From: Acidiferrobacteraceae bacterium
GTDB taxonomy: Bacteria > Pseudomonadota > Gammaproteobacteria > Arenicellales > UBA868
Assembly: GCA_002731295.1 (NCBI GenBank)
Contig: PCBE01000116.1
Coordinates: forward strand, 1 to 9,936
Reading direction: 5' to 3'
DNA length: 9,936 nt
Part shown: one piece after another, positions 1-6,816 of the stretch
How the letters are laid out: each line of letters starts with the position of its first letter
Numbering within the stretch: position 1 is the stretch's first letter
Translations under genes and position numbers: made by a program
Notes under the pieces: generated by a model
The model's database searches: none
What the model was told of the DNA's origin: nothing
The model's input: the letters and a program-made list of their open reading frames with translations, nothing else

Positions 1-302
1 GGTGCTTTCATGGTTTTGTCGACATTATTCGGTTTTAGAGCTTTACGAAGCCTTTCTTTAGCGTCAGGCGATTTCAAAAAAATCAATCTGGCCGGGCAGT
101 TGTTTGTACTGGTTGGTCCCATTTTCATGATCTCGTAGATTTCTTTAAGCGTCTCGACTGATACTTCTTGATTTGTCCAGGTGTTAATCGTTCGCGCCTC
201 TGTGAGCAACAGCCGAAGCGTTGCGGGCTCGGCTGTTTGAATATCTTTTTTGAGTTGTCGAAGTGAAGTCTGCGCTGCAAGGTCTTGTTCATCAAAAGTC
301 AT
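1..302 (-). CDS. RutE-like nitroreductase-family protein (N-terminal part, cut by window edge)
   Basis: The reading frame starts at the ATG complementary to 300-302 and runs through the left edge, giving 100 complete codons of a family usually near 195 residues. The translation has the hallmark RutE/HadB pattern: an ARTIN-W segment (about residues 36-42), EIYEIMKMGPTSTNNCPAR (54-72) and KERLRKALKPNN (82-93). This matches E. coli RutE (malonic semialdehyde reductase, a flavin-dependent NADH/NADPH oxidoreductase) as I remember it, except that MKWGPTS reads MKMGPTS here. A GGAGAA ribosome site lies 8 bases upstream. The gene begins 29 bases after the intradiol dioxygenase stop, so the two are probably co-transcribed. 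There is no sign of a pyrimidine (rut) operon, so the substrate is more likely an aldehyde, quinone or nitro compound made in the neighbouring ring-cleavage route. The family call is solid; the substrate is open. Confidence 0.85.
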   Translation of the reverse strand, partial: MTFDEQDLAAQTSLRQLKKDIQTAEPATLRLLLTEARTINTWTNQEVSVETLKEIYEIMKMGPTSTNNCPARLIFLKSPDAKERLRKALKPNNVDKTMKA

Positions 303-331
303 GGTGTTAATTCTCCATATAGCTGCTGTGG

Positions 332-1189
332 TTAATTTGCGGTTGCTAGAACGAAATCTTCTTGGACTTTGTAGTACGGTGTAGGTAACCTAAATTGATC
401 AGCCTCTGCATTATCGTGAGAGAGACTAAAGTCAACAATCAGGCTGTCTTTCACAGCCTGGACTGCATCTGACTCAAGGTAGGGGTCACCTTTTACAAAC
501 AGATGTGTCGTAAGTGAGATGTGCTGCTCTGCTGAAATCATAAAATGAAGATGGGCAGGCCGCCAAGCGTGGCGGCCAAGCGCTTTGAGCATTGTTCCTA
601 CTGGACCATCTGTAGGTACGGGATAAGACGCTGGTTTTTCAGTACAGAAACCAAAACGTCCGTTCTTGTCGGTATGAAAAACCGCGCGGAGATTCATATC
701 GGGGAATCGCTCAGGCTCCTGAACGTCATACAGACCCTGGGCAGATGCTTGCCAGACATCTACTGTCGCACCCGCTATAGGTAATTTGTTCTGGCTCAGT
801 ACGCGACCCGTTACAAGGGTTGGCTCACCCGTTTGATCCTTGGATATATTTGTACCAAAAGGTAATTTTGGAGCACCTTGAACATGAAAAGGGCCCAGTA
901 CCGTGCTCTCTGTTACACCCTTTGGTTTTCGCTGAGTTACTGTGTCTACCAGCATGGTGACACCAAGGGTATCGGACAACAAAATAAATTCCTGTCGCCT
1001 GTCGTCGCACCAGTGACCTACTTGAGTCAAGAAGTCGATTGCCTGTCGCCATTCTTCGTCAGTTGGCTCAACCTCCTTCACAACGCCGTGTAGGTGGGTG
1101 ATTACCGAGGTCATTACTTCTTTGAGGCGGGGATCGTCACAGTTGTTGAGTCTCGATAGGGCATCTTCAGTAATTTTGTGGTTGTCCAT
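332..1189 (-). CDS. Intradiol ring-cleavage dioxygenase, hydroxyquinol 1,2-dioxygenase type
   Basis: A 285-residue non-heme Fe(III) dioxygenase that should open a catechol or hydroxyquinol ring between the two hydroxyls, giving a muconate or maleylacetate-type product. An N-terminal helical dimerisation domain (about 20-95) precedes the beta-sandwich catalytic domain. The expected iron ligands are all visible: Tyr154 (GLYDVQ), Tyr189 (ASYPVPTDGPVG), and His213 and His215 (RPAHLHF), with Arg210 before them. The TESTVLGPFHV segment (93-103) resembles hydroxyquinol 1,2-dioxygenases more than CatA-type catechol dioxygenases; this subtype call is inference. The length is normal. The ribosome site before the ATG is weak (AGAGA). 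It leads a minus-strand pair with the RutE-like gene and is divergent from the ligase operon. Its base composition is AT-richer than the central genes. It could also be a chlorocatechol or catechol enzyme. Confidence 0.9.
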   Translation of the reverse strand: MDNHKITEDALSRLNNCDDPRLKEVMTSVITHLHGVVKEVEPTDEEWRQAIDFLTQVGHWCDDRRQEFILLSDTLGVTMLVDTVTQRKPKGVTESTVLGPFHVQGAPKLPFGTNISKDQTGEPTLVTGRVLSQNKLPIAGATVDVWQASAQGLYDVQEPERFPDMNLRAVFHTDKNGRFGFCTEKPASYPVPTDGPVGTMLKALGRHAWRPAHLHFMISAEQHISLTTHLFVKGDPYLESDAVQAVKDSLIVDFSLSHDNAEADQFRLPTPYYKVQEDFVLATAN

Positions 1190-1446
1190 GTTTGTGTCTC
1201 TGCGGCTTTGGGTCTGCTGCTATCAGTTAGGCGGATATATTGGTAATTTAGCTTATAGTATCTCTAACAGTAATTACGACACGCACATTCTTATTGTCAA
1301 TGGTATCCAGTCACCCGACACCATCCTTGCGATTGGTAACAGGGCCGTCAATGGTGGTGGACTTTCTGACTAATCCCAGATTTGGGACCCAAACCGGTAA
1401 GTAGCGCCAGCTGGGTCAATTTGCTCACGGTCTGAGTTGAACAACC
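1190..1446. promoter_or_regulatory. Divergent intergenic region between the dioxygenase and the ligase operon
   Basis: These 257 bases separate two divergently transcribed units and hold no convincing gene. Visible elements are a palindrome at 1374-1393 (listed separately), a direct repeat GTCAATGGT at 1296-1304 and 1347-1355 (51 bases apart), and ATTGGTAA at 1239-1246 and 1332-1339. Reading toward the dioxygenase, a perfect TTGACA lies at 1300-1295, but the hexamer 18 bases on (TAATTA) is a poor -10. I cannot fix a promoter for either direction. Being AT-rich and placed between two catabolic units, the region is a likely target of a regulator whose gene is not in the window. Confidence 0.5.
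1374..1393. promoter_or_regulatory. Candidate operator: two overlapping palindromes before the ligase gene
   Basis: TTTGGG-A-CCCAAA at 1381-1393 is a perfect inverted repeat around the central A at 1387. It overlaps a second inverted repeat, TCCCA-GATT-TGGGA, at 1374-1387. The site lies about 55-70 bases upstream of the ligase start codon, a usual distance for a repressor or activator site at an operon promoter. No T-run follows, so it is not a terminator. The binding protein is unknown; the size suits a GntR- or TetR-type dimer (inference). Confidence 0.45.
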
Positions 1447-3060
1447 ATGTACACACTACACCTGTCTGACTCGCTGATTAGCGCGCAGGAAGACGATATC
1501 GTCCGGGAGGTAACCGTCGGCGATCTGCTGCGTGAGGTTGCTGTGGAGCGCGCGTCGGCCACGGCTCTTCTCGAGGTCGACATGGAAGGTCAGACGGGCC
1601 GTAGCTGGACCTATAGCGAGCTACTATCGGACAGTGAACAACTGGCACTGGCGCTGACGAGCCGGTATTCGCAAGGTGAGCGGATCACCGTTTGGGCACC
1701 CAATGTTCCGGAGTGGCTGTTGATCGAGTATGCCTGTGCGCTGGCGGGGCTTGTTCTGGTCACCGCAAATCCCTCTTATCAAGACAAAGAGTTGCGGTAT
1801 GTGCTTGAACAATCGGGGTCAGTTGCACTCTTCCTGGTGAAACATTATCGGGGCAACCCGATGCACGAGATTGCGCTGAAGGCTACTGAGGACCTGGCAG
1901 CGGTGCGCGAGATTGTCGATGTGGATGATCATGCCGCGCTTTTTCGAACGGGCGACAGGGCATCGGTGTTGCCGGACGTATATCCCAATGACCCTGCCCA
2001 GATTCAATACACCTCGGGTACCACAGGGTTTCCAAAAGGCGCGGTGCTGGCACATAGGAGTCTGACGAATAACGCCCGCTTCTATGGCAAGCGGGTGCTG
2101 GCGACATCTGAGTCCACCTGGGCGAATTTCATGCCCATGTTTCATACCAGTGGCTGTGGCATGATATCACTGGGCTGTCTTCAATTCGGTTGCAAGATGG
2201 TGCTGTTCAAGTTGTTTGATCCGGCATCTATTCTGCGAATTATAGAAAGTGAACACATCACCGTACTTCTGGGAGTGCCCACAATGTTGGTGGCATTGCT
2301 CGATTCTCTCAGCGTTGAGTCCGCTGACGTGTCGTCGGTGGAAATGGTGGTTTCAGGTGGTGCGATGGTCGCGCCTGAACTGGTGCGCAATATACAGCAC
2401 GCCTTCGACTGTAAGTTTGAAACCGTTTACGGGCAGACCGAGACATCTCCGCTCATCACTCAGCATCATGCCGAAGACTCAATTGATAATATCTGTGATA
2501 CCGTCGGGCAACCCATGCCACAGACCAGCGTGTCCATTCGCAGTATAGAAGAAAACAAAGTGATGCCTCTCGATACTGTGGGTGAGATCTGCGTACAGGG
2601 CTACTGCACCATGATTGAATACCACGCCAATACAGAGGCAACCGCTGAAACCATCGACAAGCAGGGCTGGTTGCACACCGGCGACCTGGGAACCATGGAT
2701 TCACGGGGGTACGTCAGGGTGACCGGCAGAGTCAAGGAGATGATCATCCGAGGAGGTGAGAATATGTTCCCAGCGGAGATCGAAAACGTCCTTCTTGAAC
2801 ATCCTTCGGTTTTAGAGGTGGCGGTGGTGGGTCTGCCTGATGACAAATGGGGGGAGATTGTGGCCTGTTTTATTCGCGCGGCGACCGTCGAGGCAATTGA
2901 TCCGCAGGATCTGCATACCCATTGCCGGCAGAACATGTCTCCCCAGAAAACACCCGTGCTATGGTTTCAGGTAGAAGCCTTTCCGCTGACAGGATCCGGG
3001 AAAATCCGGAAGTTTGAACTGCGAGACCGGTATTTGGCCGGTGAGTATGAATCCCTGTGA
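1447..3060 (+). CDS. AMP-forming acyl-CoA ligase (FadD-like, ANL superfamily)
   Basis: A 537-residue ATP-dependent ligase that should activate a carboxylic acid to an acyl-AMP and then an acyl-CoA. All core motifs are intact: the phosphate-binding loop YTSGTTGFPKG (188-198), YGQTE (328-332), TGD (411-413), the hinge and CoA region GRVKEMIIRGGENMFPAEIE (427-446), and the C-terminal catalytic lysine in GSGKIRK (Lys519). Length is normal and no signal peptide or membrane segment is seen, so it should be cytoplasmic. The ANPSYQDKELRYVLEQS segment is typical of medium/long-chain FadD-like enzymes, but the true acid cannot be read. Its start is poorly marked: only a weak GAG-type site precedes the ATG. 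It opens the plus-strand operon, 16 bases ahead of the DmdA-like gene. A DmdB-type (methylmercaptopropionate) ligase is an alternative suggested by that neighbour, but its N-terminal sequence does not resemble the DmdB I recall. Confidence 0.9.
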   Translation: MYTLHLSDSLISAQEDDIVREVTVGDLLREVAVERASATALLEVDMEGQTGRSWTYSELLSDSEQLALALTSRYSQGERITVWAPNVPEWLLIEYACALAGLVLVTANPSYQDKELRYVLEQSGSVALFLVKHYRGNPMHEIALKATEDLAAVREIVDVDDHAALFRTGDRASVLPDVYPNDPAQIQYTSGTTGFPKGAVLAHRSLTNNARFYGKRVLATSESTWANFMPMFHTSGCGMISLGCLQFGCKMVLFKLFDPASILRIIESEHITVLLGVPTMLVALLDSLSVESADVSSVEMVVSGGAMVAPELVRNIQHAFDCKFETVYGQTETSPLITQHHAEDSIDNICDTVGQPMPQTSVSIRSIEENKVMPLDTVGEICVQGYCTMIEYHANTEATAETIDKQGWLHTGDLGTMDSRGYVRVTGRVKEMIIRGGENMFPAEIENVLLEHPSVLEVAVVGLPDDKWGEIVACFIRAATVEAIDPQDLHTHCRQNMSPQKTPVLWFQVEAFPLTGSGKIRKFELRDRYLAGEYESL

Positions 3061-3076
3061 ATCGAGCCTGTACTGA

Positions 3077-4309
3077 ATGGCAGCCAGAACTATCCCGTTA
3101 TCAGACATGAACAAAGCCAGCGCCAACAGACAAAAACTGAGTTATGCCGATTCTCACTCGGTTGTTCGTCTGTCTTCCAAGCGGTTTGAACAGTCGCCGT
3201 ACAGTGATAAATATGTCAATGAACAGACGGTTTTTGGCCTGTACAGCAATCGTTTTTATCCATTGACGCTTGGCGGTGATGCTATCGATGATTACTGGCG
3301 GCTGCGTCAAAGCGTCGTCCTTTACGATGTGCCGGAAAAGCCGTTGGAGATTTCCGGTCCTGATGCGGTCAATCTCCTGGAGCGGGTGTTAACACGCAGG
3401 GTCGACAACCTGAAATGCTGGCGCGCGCGCTATGCCATTGCTTGTTCGCCGCAGGGCGGGATACTGATGGATGGTGTGGTCATACGGCTGGCGGAAGATC
3501 GATTCTGGTATGTGATCGCCAACGGTGAGTTCGAATCGTGGTTGTTGGCTTTTACCGAGGGTCTGGATGTTGCTGTGACCGATCCCGGCTCGAGGGTGTT
3601 GCAGATTCAGGGTCCTAAATCGACGGCTGTTCTGAGCAATGCCGCAGCAGGACAGCGCTCCGGTGAGTTGCGGTATTTTCACGCAGGTATGTTCGATCTG
3701 GGTGGACAGGAGGTCCTGGTTTCCCGTACAGGCTGGACTGGAGAGCTGGGATTTGAAATCTACAGCCGCCACAACATCGATCACAGCGCGCTGTGGGATC
3801 ATCTGATGGCCAGTGGCCGGGATCATGGGATGGCCTATGCCAGCGCGGAGTCCATGGGCATTCGCCGAATCGAGGCGGGCATTTTGGACAATGGCACAGA
3901 TATGGACCGTGGGATGACACCGTTTGCAGCCGGGCTTGAAGCATTTGTGGATCTGTCTAAACCTGATTTTGTTGGCCGAGATGCCCTGGAACAGGCGGAT
4001 CGAACATGTCTTTTGTTTGGGCTCGTCTGTGATTCGGTAGCGCCGCGGGCAGGGCTGCTGGTGTTCAAGGGTGATACGCAAGTCGGTCAGATCACAACCG
4101 GTGACTGGTCCCCGACACTGAACACGGGCATCGGCTATGTTCGATTTGATGATATCGATTCCGTTCAGGGTAACTGGCTCGGTCAGAAGCTGATCCTGGG
4201 TGACCTCGACGACGGGCGTCATGACTGCGAAATTGTTCCTTTGCCGTTTTATGACCGCGAAAAGAAAATACCCCGACGATCGGATAATGGTGAACTTACC
4301 CCGGAGTAG
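3077..4309 (+). CDS. GcvT/DmdA-like tetrahydrofolate-dependent methyl- or aminomethyltransferase
   Basis: A 410-residue protein of the glycine-cleavage T-protein fold, a family that transfers a one-carbon group from a substrate to tetrahydrofolate. Folate-binding GcvT domain: about residues 35-290, with YDVPEKPLEISGPDA (83-97), GGILMDGVVI (127-136; Asp132 fits the conserved T-protein aspartate), SRTGWTGELGFEIY (216-229) and GIRRIEAGI (261-269). The C-terminal beta-barrel domain is about 310-395. The stretch from RIEAGIL through GTDM, TPF-GLE and VDLSKPDFVGRDAL (264-304) parallels the DMSP demethylase DmdA more than standard GcvT, and SPYSDKY (40-46) resembles the DmdA N-terminus. No gcvH or gcvP lies nearby, so this is not the glycine cleavage system. 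Likely role (inference): capture a methyl or methylene group from a methylated substrate handled by the flavoprotein downstream. The first ATG is used; Met11 (3107) is a possible alternative start. Confidence 0.85.
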   Translation: MAARTIPLSDMNKASANRQKLSYADSHSVVRLSSKRFEQSPYSDKYVNEQTVFGLYSNRFYPLTLGGDAIDDYWRLRQSVVLYDVPEKPLEISGPDAVNLLERVLTRRVDNLKCWRARYAIACSPQGGILMDGVVIRLAEDRFWYVIANGEFESWLLAFTEGLDVAVTDPGSRVLQIQGPKSTAVLSNAAAGQRSGELRYFHAGMFDLGGQEVLVSRTGWTGELGFEIYSRHNIDHSALWDHLMASGRDHGMAYASAESMGIRRIEAGILDNGTDMDRGMTPFAAGLEAFVDLSKPDFVGRDALEQADRTCLLFGLVCDSVAPRAGLLVFKGDTQVGQITTGDWSPTLNTGIGYVRFDDIDSVQGNWLGQKLILGDLDDGRHDCEIVPLPFYDREKKIPRRSDNGELTPE

Positions 4310-4315
4310 GTGTAC

Positions 4316-4722
4316 ATGACCGAATTAATGAACAGTTCTATCTGCATGACCCGGGTTGATCATCCCAGTGCGTGGAAGGGGAGCGATTTTTCCTCAGCTG
4401 ACGAATATACTTTTGATCTGGGTCCAAGACACTATGATGCTTTCGACAAGGCGCTCTCCAACATTCGACAGCAGGGTTTGACTCTGGACGATATCAAAAA
4501 AGAATATTTCGAGGTGCCTGAGATTGCCGCGTGGACGCCGGCATTCGGCGCCATCCCCTTCGGCTCTGGCTCGATGTGCCTAATGGCCGTCCAGCCCCGA
4601 AGGAGATGCACTTTTTCGAGGGAGCGGGCATTGCGCGGCACGAGGGCAAGACCCCGACCGGCGAAGGTGACGCCTACAAGGCGCTGGTCAAGGAAAACCC
4701 GGTACTAGAACCTGTCAGTTAG
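4316..4722 (+). pseudogene. Broken TauD/TfdA-type dioxygenase gene (internal deletion plus frame change)
   Basis: Two parts of one dioxygenase gene are recognisable in different frames. The N-terminal part begins at ATG 4316, 9 bases after a GGAG site, and reads an SAWKGSDF region and then a helix up to GLTLDDIKKEYFEVPEIA, ending near 4530. This is the usual start of TauD/TfdA-family proteins of about 330 residues. From about 4540 the homology moves to the next frame, with RRHPLRLWLDVPNGRP and an end at the TAG at 4720-4722, matching the family's C-terminus. About 200 residues between them are missing, including the iron-binding HxD...H and the 2-oxoglutarate arginine. The N-terminal frame instead runs on into an Arg-rich nonsense tail, stopping at 4708. 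The product cannot be a working dioxygenase. The deletion is estimated from family length, and an assembly error is the main alternative. Confidence 0.75.
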
Positions 4723-4752
4723 ACAGCAAAACGATTCGAAAGAGGCAATTGT

Positions 4753-6816
4753 ATGACTCAACAAGCAGATCCGTATGCAGTATTGTTTGAGCCGGTCAAG
4801 ATCGGACCACTGACTGCGCGTAACCGCTTTTACCAGGTGCCGCACTGTACCGGTGCGGGGCGGAACTATCCCTCTGTCAGCGCCCATATTCGCGCCACCA
4901 ACGCCGAAGGCGGATGGGCTGTGGTAAGTACTGAGCAGTGTGATATTCACTACAGTGCCGATATGCGTGCTCAAGTCAGATTGTGGAACGAAGGTGATAT
5001 CCCGTTTCATGCGCGTATGACCGACCTGGTACACCAGCACGGCGCACTGGCAGCGTGCCAGCTGGTTCACAGCGGCAGCTACTCGCCCAACCATATCGGG
5101 CGGGAGATACCTATCTCACCAATCAACACACCGGTTCAGGGTCCATATCCTGTGCACGCAAGGGCTATGGATAAGCGTGACATCGCCAATTTTCGCCAAT
5201 GGCACCGGCGAGCGGCACGGCTGGCCAAGCAGGCCGGGTTTGATATTGTTTATGTCTATGCCGGTCATGACATTACCCTGCTGTTAGAGTTTCTCTCGCC
5301 ACGGATCAATACGCGCAGCGATGAGTATGGCGGCAGTGTTGAAAACCGGGTCCGGCTGTTTCGTGAGTGCATTGAAGAGGTGCGGGACGAAGTCGGTGAA
5401 ACCTGTGCCGTGGCTGTGCGGCTTGCAGTCGATGAACTACTTGGCGACAAAGGCATCACTTCTGCGGGGGATGGCCGTGAGATCGTTGAAATTCTCGCGG
5501 AGCTGCCCGATCTGTGGGATGTCAATGTGAGCGACTGGAACAACGATTCCATGACCTCCCGTTTTGCAGAAGAGGGTTACCAGGAGCCGTACGTCGACTT
5601 CGTAAAATCGGTGACCAGTAAACCGGTAGTCGGCGTAGGGCGATTTACGTCGCCGGATACTATGGTGTCGCAGATCAAGCGAGGTGTACTCGACTTCATC
5701 GGCGCCGCCCGTCCGGCTATTGCTGACCCGTTCCTTCCCAACAAAATCGAGCAGAACCGCCCCGAAGATATCCGCGAATGTATCGGGTGTAACATTTGCG
5801 TGTCGGGCAACAACCTGTATACACCCATGCGCTGTACCCAGAATCCGACCCGAAGCGAAGAATGGCGTCGAGGCTGGCATCCCGAACGCATCCCTGTCAA
5901 AGATACGGACGATCATGTTTTGGTGGTCGGTGCGGGCCCGGCCGGACTGGAAGCCGCCCGTGCTTTTGGCCAGCGCGGCTACGACGTGATGCTGGCAGAA
6001 GCCACCCGAGACCTGGGTGGGCGGGTCACGCGGGAGACTACGTTTCCAGGGCTTTCGACCTGGGCCCGGGTCAGGGACTGGCGGGTTGGGCAGATCGAAA
6101 AGATGCCCAATGTAGTCGTCTACCGAGAAAGCCAGATGAATGAAGCGACTGTATTAGAAACCGCCTGTAACCTTGTGGTGGTGGCGACCGGGGCGACCTG
6201 GCGCCGGGATGGATTCGGCCGTACGGACAGGGCCGTGGTGCCGGGAGCTGATCGCAGTAACGTCTATACGCCAGATGACATCATGAATGGTGCTGAACCC
6301 GAAGGTCCAGTGATCGTTTTCGATGACGATCATTACTACATGGGTAGCGTGATTTCGGAGCGATTGCGGGCCCTGGGAAGAGAAGTTGTTTTGGTAACGC
6401 CTGAGGCAGTTGTGTCTGCATTTACGACTTACACGCTCGAGCAGAGTCGAGTCCAGGCCCGACTCATGGAGGCTGGCATTCGGATTGTTGCCTCCCACAG
6501 TCTGGTTAGCATTGGCGCTGATGCGACTGAGCTGCGGTGTACCTATACCGACCGGGTCTCGTCTATTGCCTGTACATCGGTGGTTCTGGTCACTGCACTG
6601 ACGGCAAACGATGGTCTATACACCGATCTTGTTCAGACAGCGGTAGCCGATGATGATGCCGGACCCCGACGGATTGTCCGAATTGGAGATTGCTATGCAC
6701 CGGGTACCATCGCAGCTGCAGTCTGGTCGGGACATCGCTGTGCGCGTGCACCCTTCGCCGAGATCACTGACGAGGTACCTTTCAGACTTGAGCGTGTCGA
6801 ACTCGCTGATGGCTGA
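4753..6816 (+). CDS. Trimethylamine-dehydrogenase-like iron-sulfur flavoprotein (OYE-type FMN domain plus FAD/NAD-binding domain)
   Basis: A 687-residue enzyme of the TMADH / histamine dehydrogenase / DgcA family, which oxidises C-N bonds, often removing an N-methyl group as formaldehyde. The Old-Yellow-Enzyme FMN barrel spans about 8-340. The 4Fe-4S motif is Cys343, Cys346, Cys349, Cys361, nearly the TMADH spacing. EEWRRGWHPERI (369-380) is a family signature, and a Rossmann GAGPAG (393-398) and IGDCYAP (644-650) mark the C-terminal dinucleotide-type domain. Tyr169, His172 and Asp265 match the TMADH active-site Tyr/His/Asp. Of the TMADH aromatic bowl only the Trp seems kept (Trp262); the Tyr60 equivalent reads Gln62 and no Trp occurs in the stretch between Cys349 and Cys361. 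The substrate is therefore probably not trimethylamine. An AGAGG ribosome site lies 7 bases before the ATG. The stop overlaps the next gene by 8 bases, so the two are translationally coupled. Confidence 0.9.
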   Translation: MTQQADPYAVLFEPVKIGPLTARNRFYQVPHCTGAGRNYPSVSAHIRATNAEGGWAVVSTEQCDIHYSADMRAQVRLWNEGDIPFHARMTDLVHQHGALAACQLVHSGSYSPNHIGREIPISPINTPVQGPYPVHARAMDKRDIANFRQWHRRAARLAKQAGFDIVYVYAGHDITLLLEFLSPRINTRSDEYGGSVENRVRLFRECIEEVRDEVGETCAVAVRLAVDELLGDKGITSAGDGREIVEILAELPDLWDVNVSDWNNDSMTSRFAEEGYQEPYVDFVKSVTSKPVVGVGRFTSPDTMVSQIKRGVLDFIGAARPAIADPFLPNKIEQNRPEDIRECIGCNICVSGNNLYTPMRCTQNPTRSEEWRRGWHPERIPVKDTDDHVLVVGAGPAGLEAARAFGQRGYDVMLAEATRDLGGRVTRETTFPGLSTWARVRDWRVGQIEKMPNVVVYRESQMNEATVLETACNLVVVATGATWRRDGFGRTDRAVVPGADRSNVYTPDDIMNGAEPEGPVIVFDDDHYYMGSVISERLRALGREVVLVTPEAVVSAFTTYTLEQSRVQARLMEAGIRIVASHSLVSIGADATELRCTYTDRVSSIACTSVVLVTALTANDGLYTDLVQTAVADDDAGPRRIVRIGDCYAPGTIAAAVWSGHRCARAPFAEITDEVPFRLERVELADG

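Noticed and set aside
1098..1373. A 91-codon plus-strand frame across the dioxygenase start and the intergenic region
   Set aside because: Its first third is antisense to the dioxygenase gene, no ribosome site or family motif is visible, and the rest covers likely control sequence.
3389..4222. A 277-codon open frame on the minus strand inside the DmdA-like gene
   Set aside because: The plus strand carries clear GcvT/DmdA motifs over the same interval. The antisense translation has no recognisable motif and an unnatural Pro/Cys/His-rich make-up, so it is a shadow.
3077..4309. Glycine cleavage T-protein (gcvT) of the normal system
   Set aside because: No gcvH or gcvP is adjacent, the protein is longer than usual GcvT at its N-terminus, and its C-terminal motif pattern is DmdA-like.
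4531..4722. A separate small gene of 63 codons
   Set aside because: Its sequence is the C-terminus of a TauD/TfdA-type protein whose N-terminus lies just upstream in another frame, so it is better read as half of a pseudogene.
4705..5094. A 129-codon minus-strand frame over the start of the flavoprotein gene
   Set aside because: It overlaps the conserved FMN-barrel N-terminus on the plus strand and shows no family features.
6650..6808. Upstream extension of the PLP-enzyme frame (53 extra residues)
   Set aside because: It lies wholly inside the 3' end of the flavoprotein gene and looks unlike the family N-terminus, and the ATG at 6809 gives the usual length and a typical short overlap.
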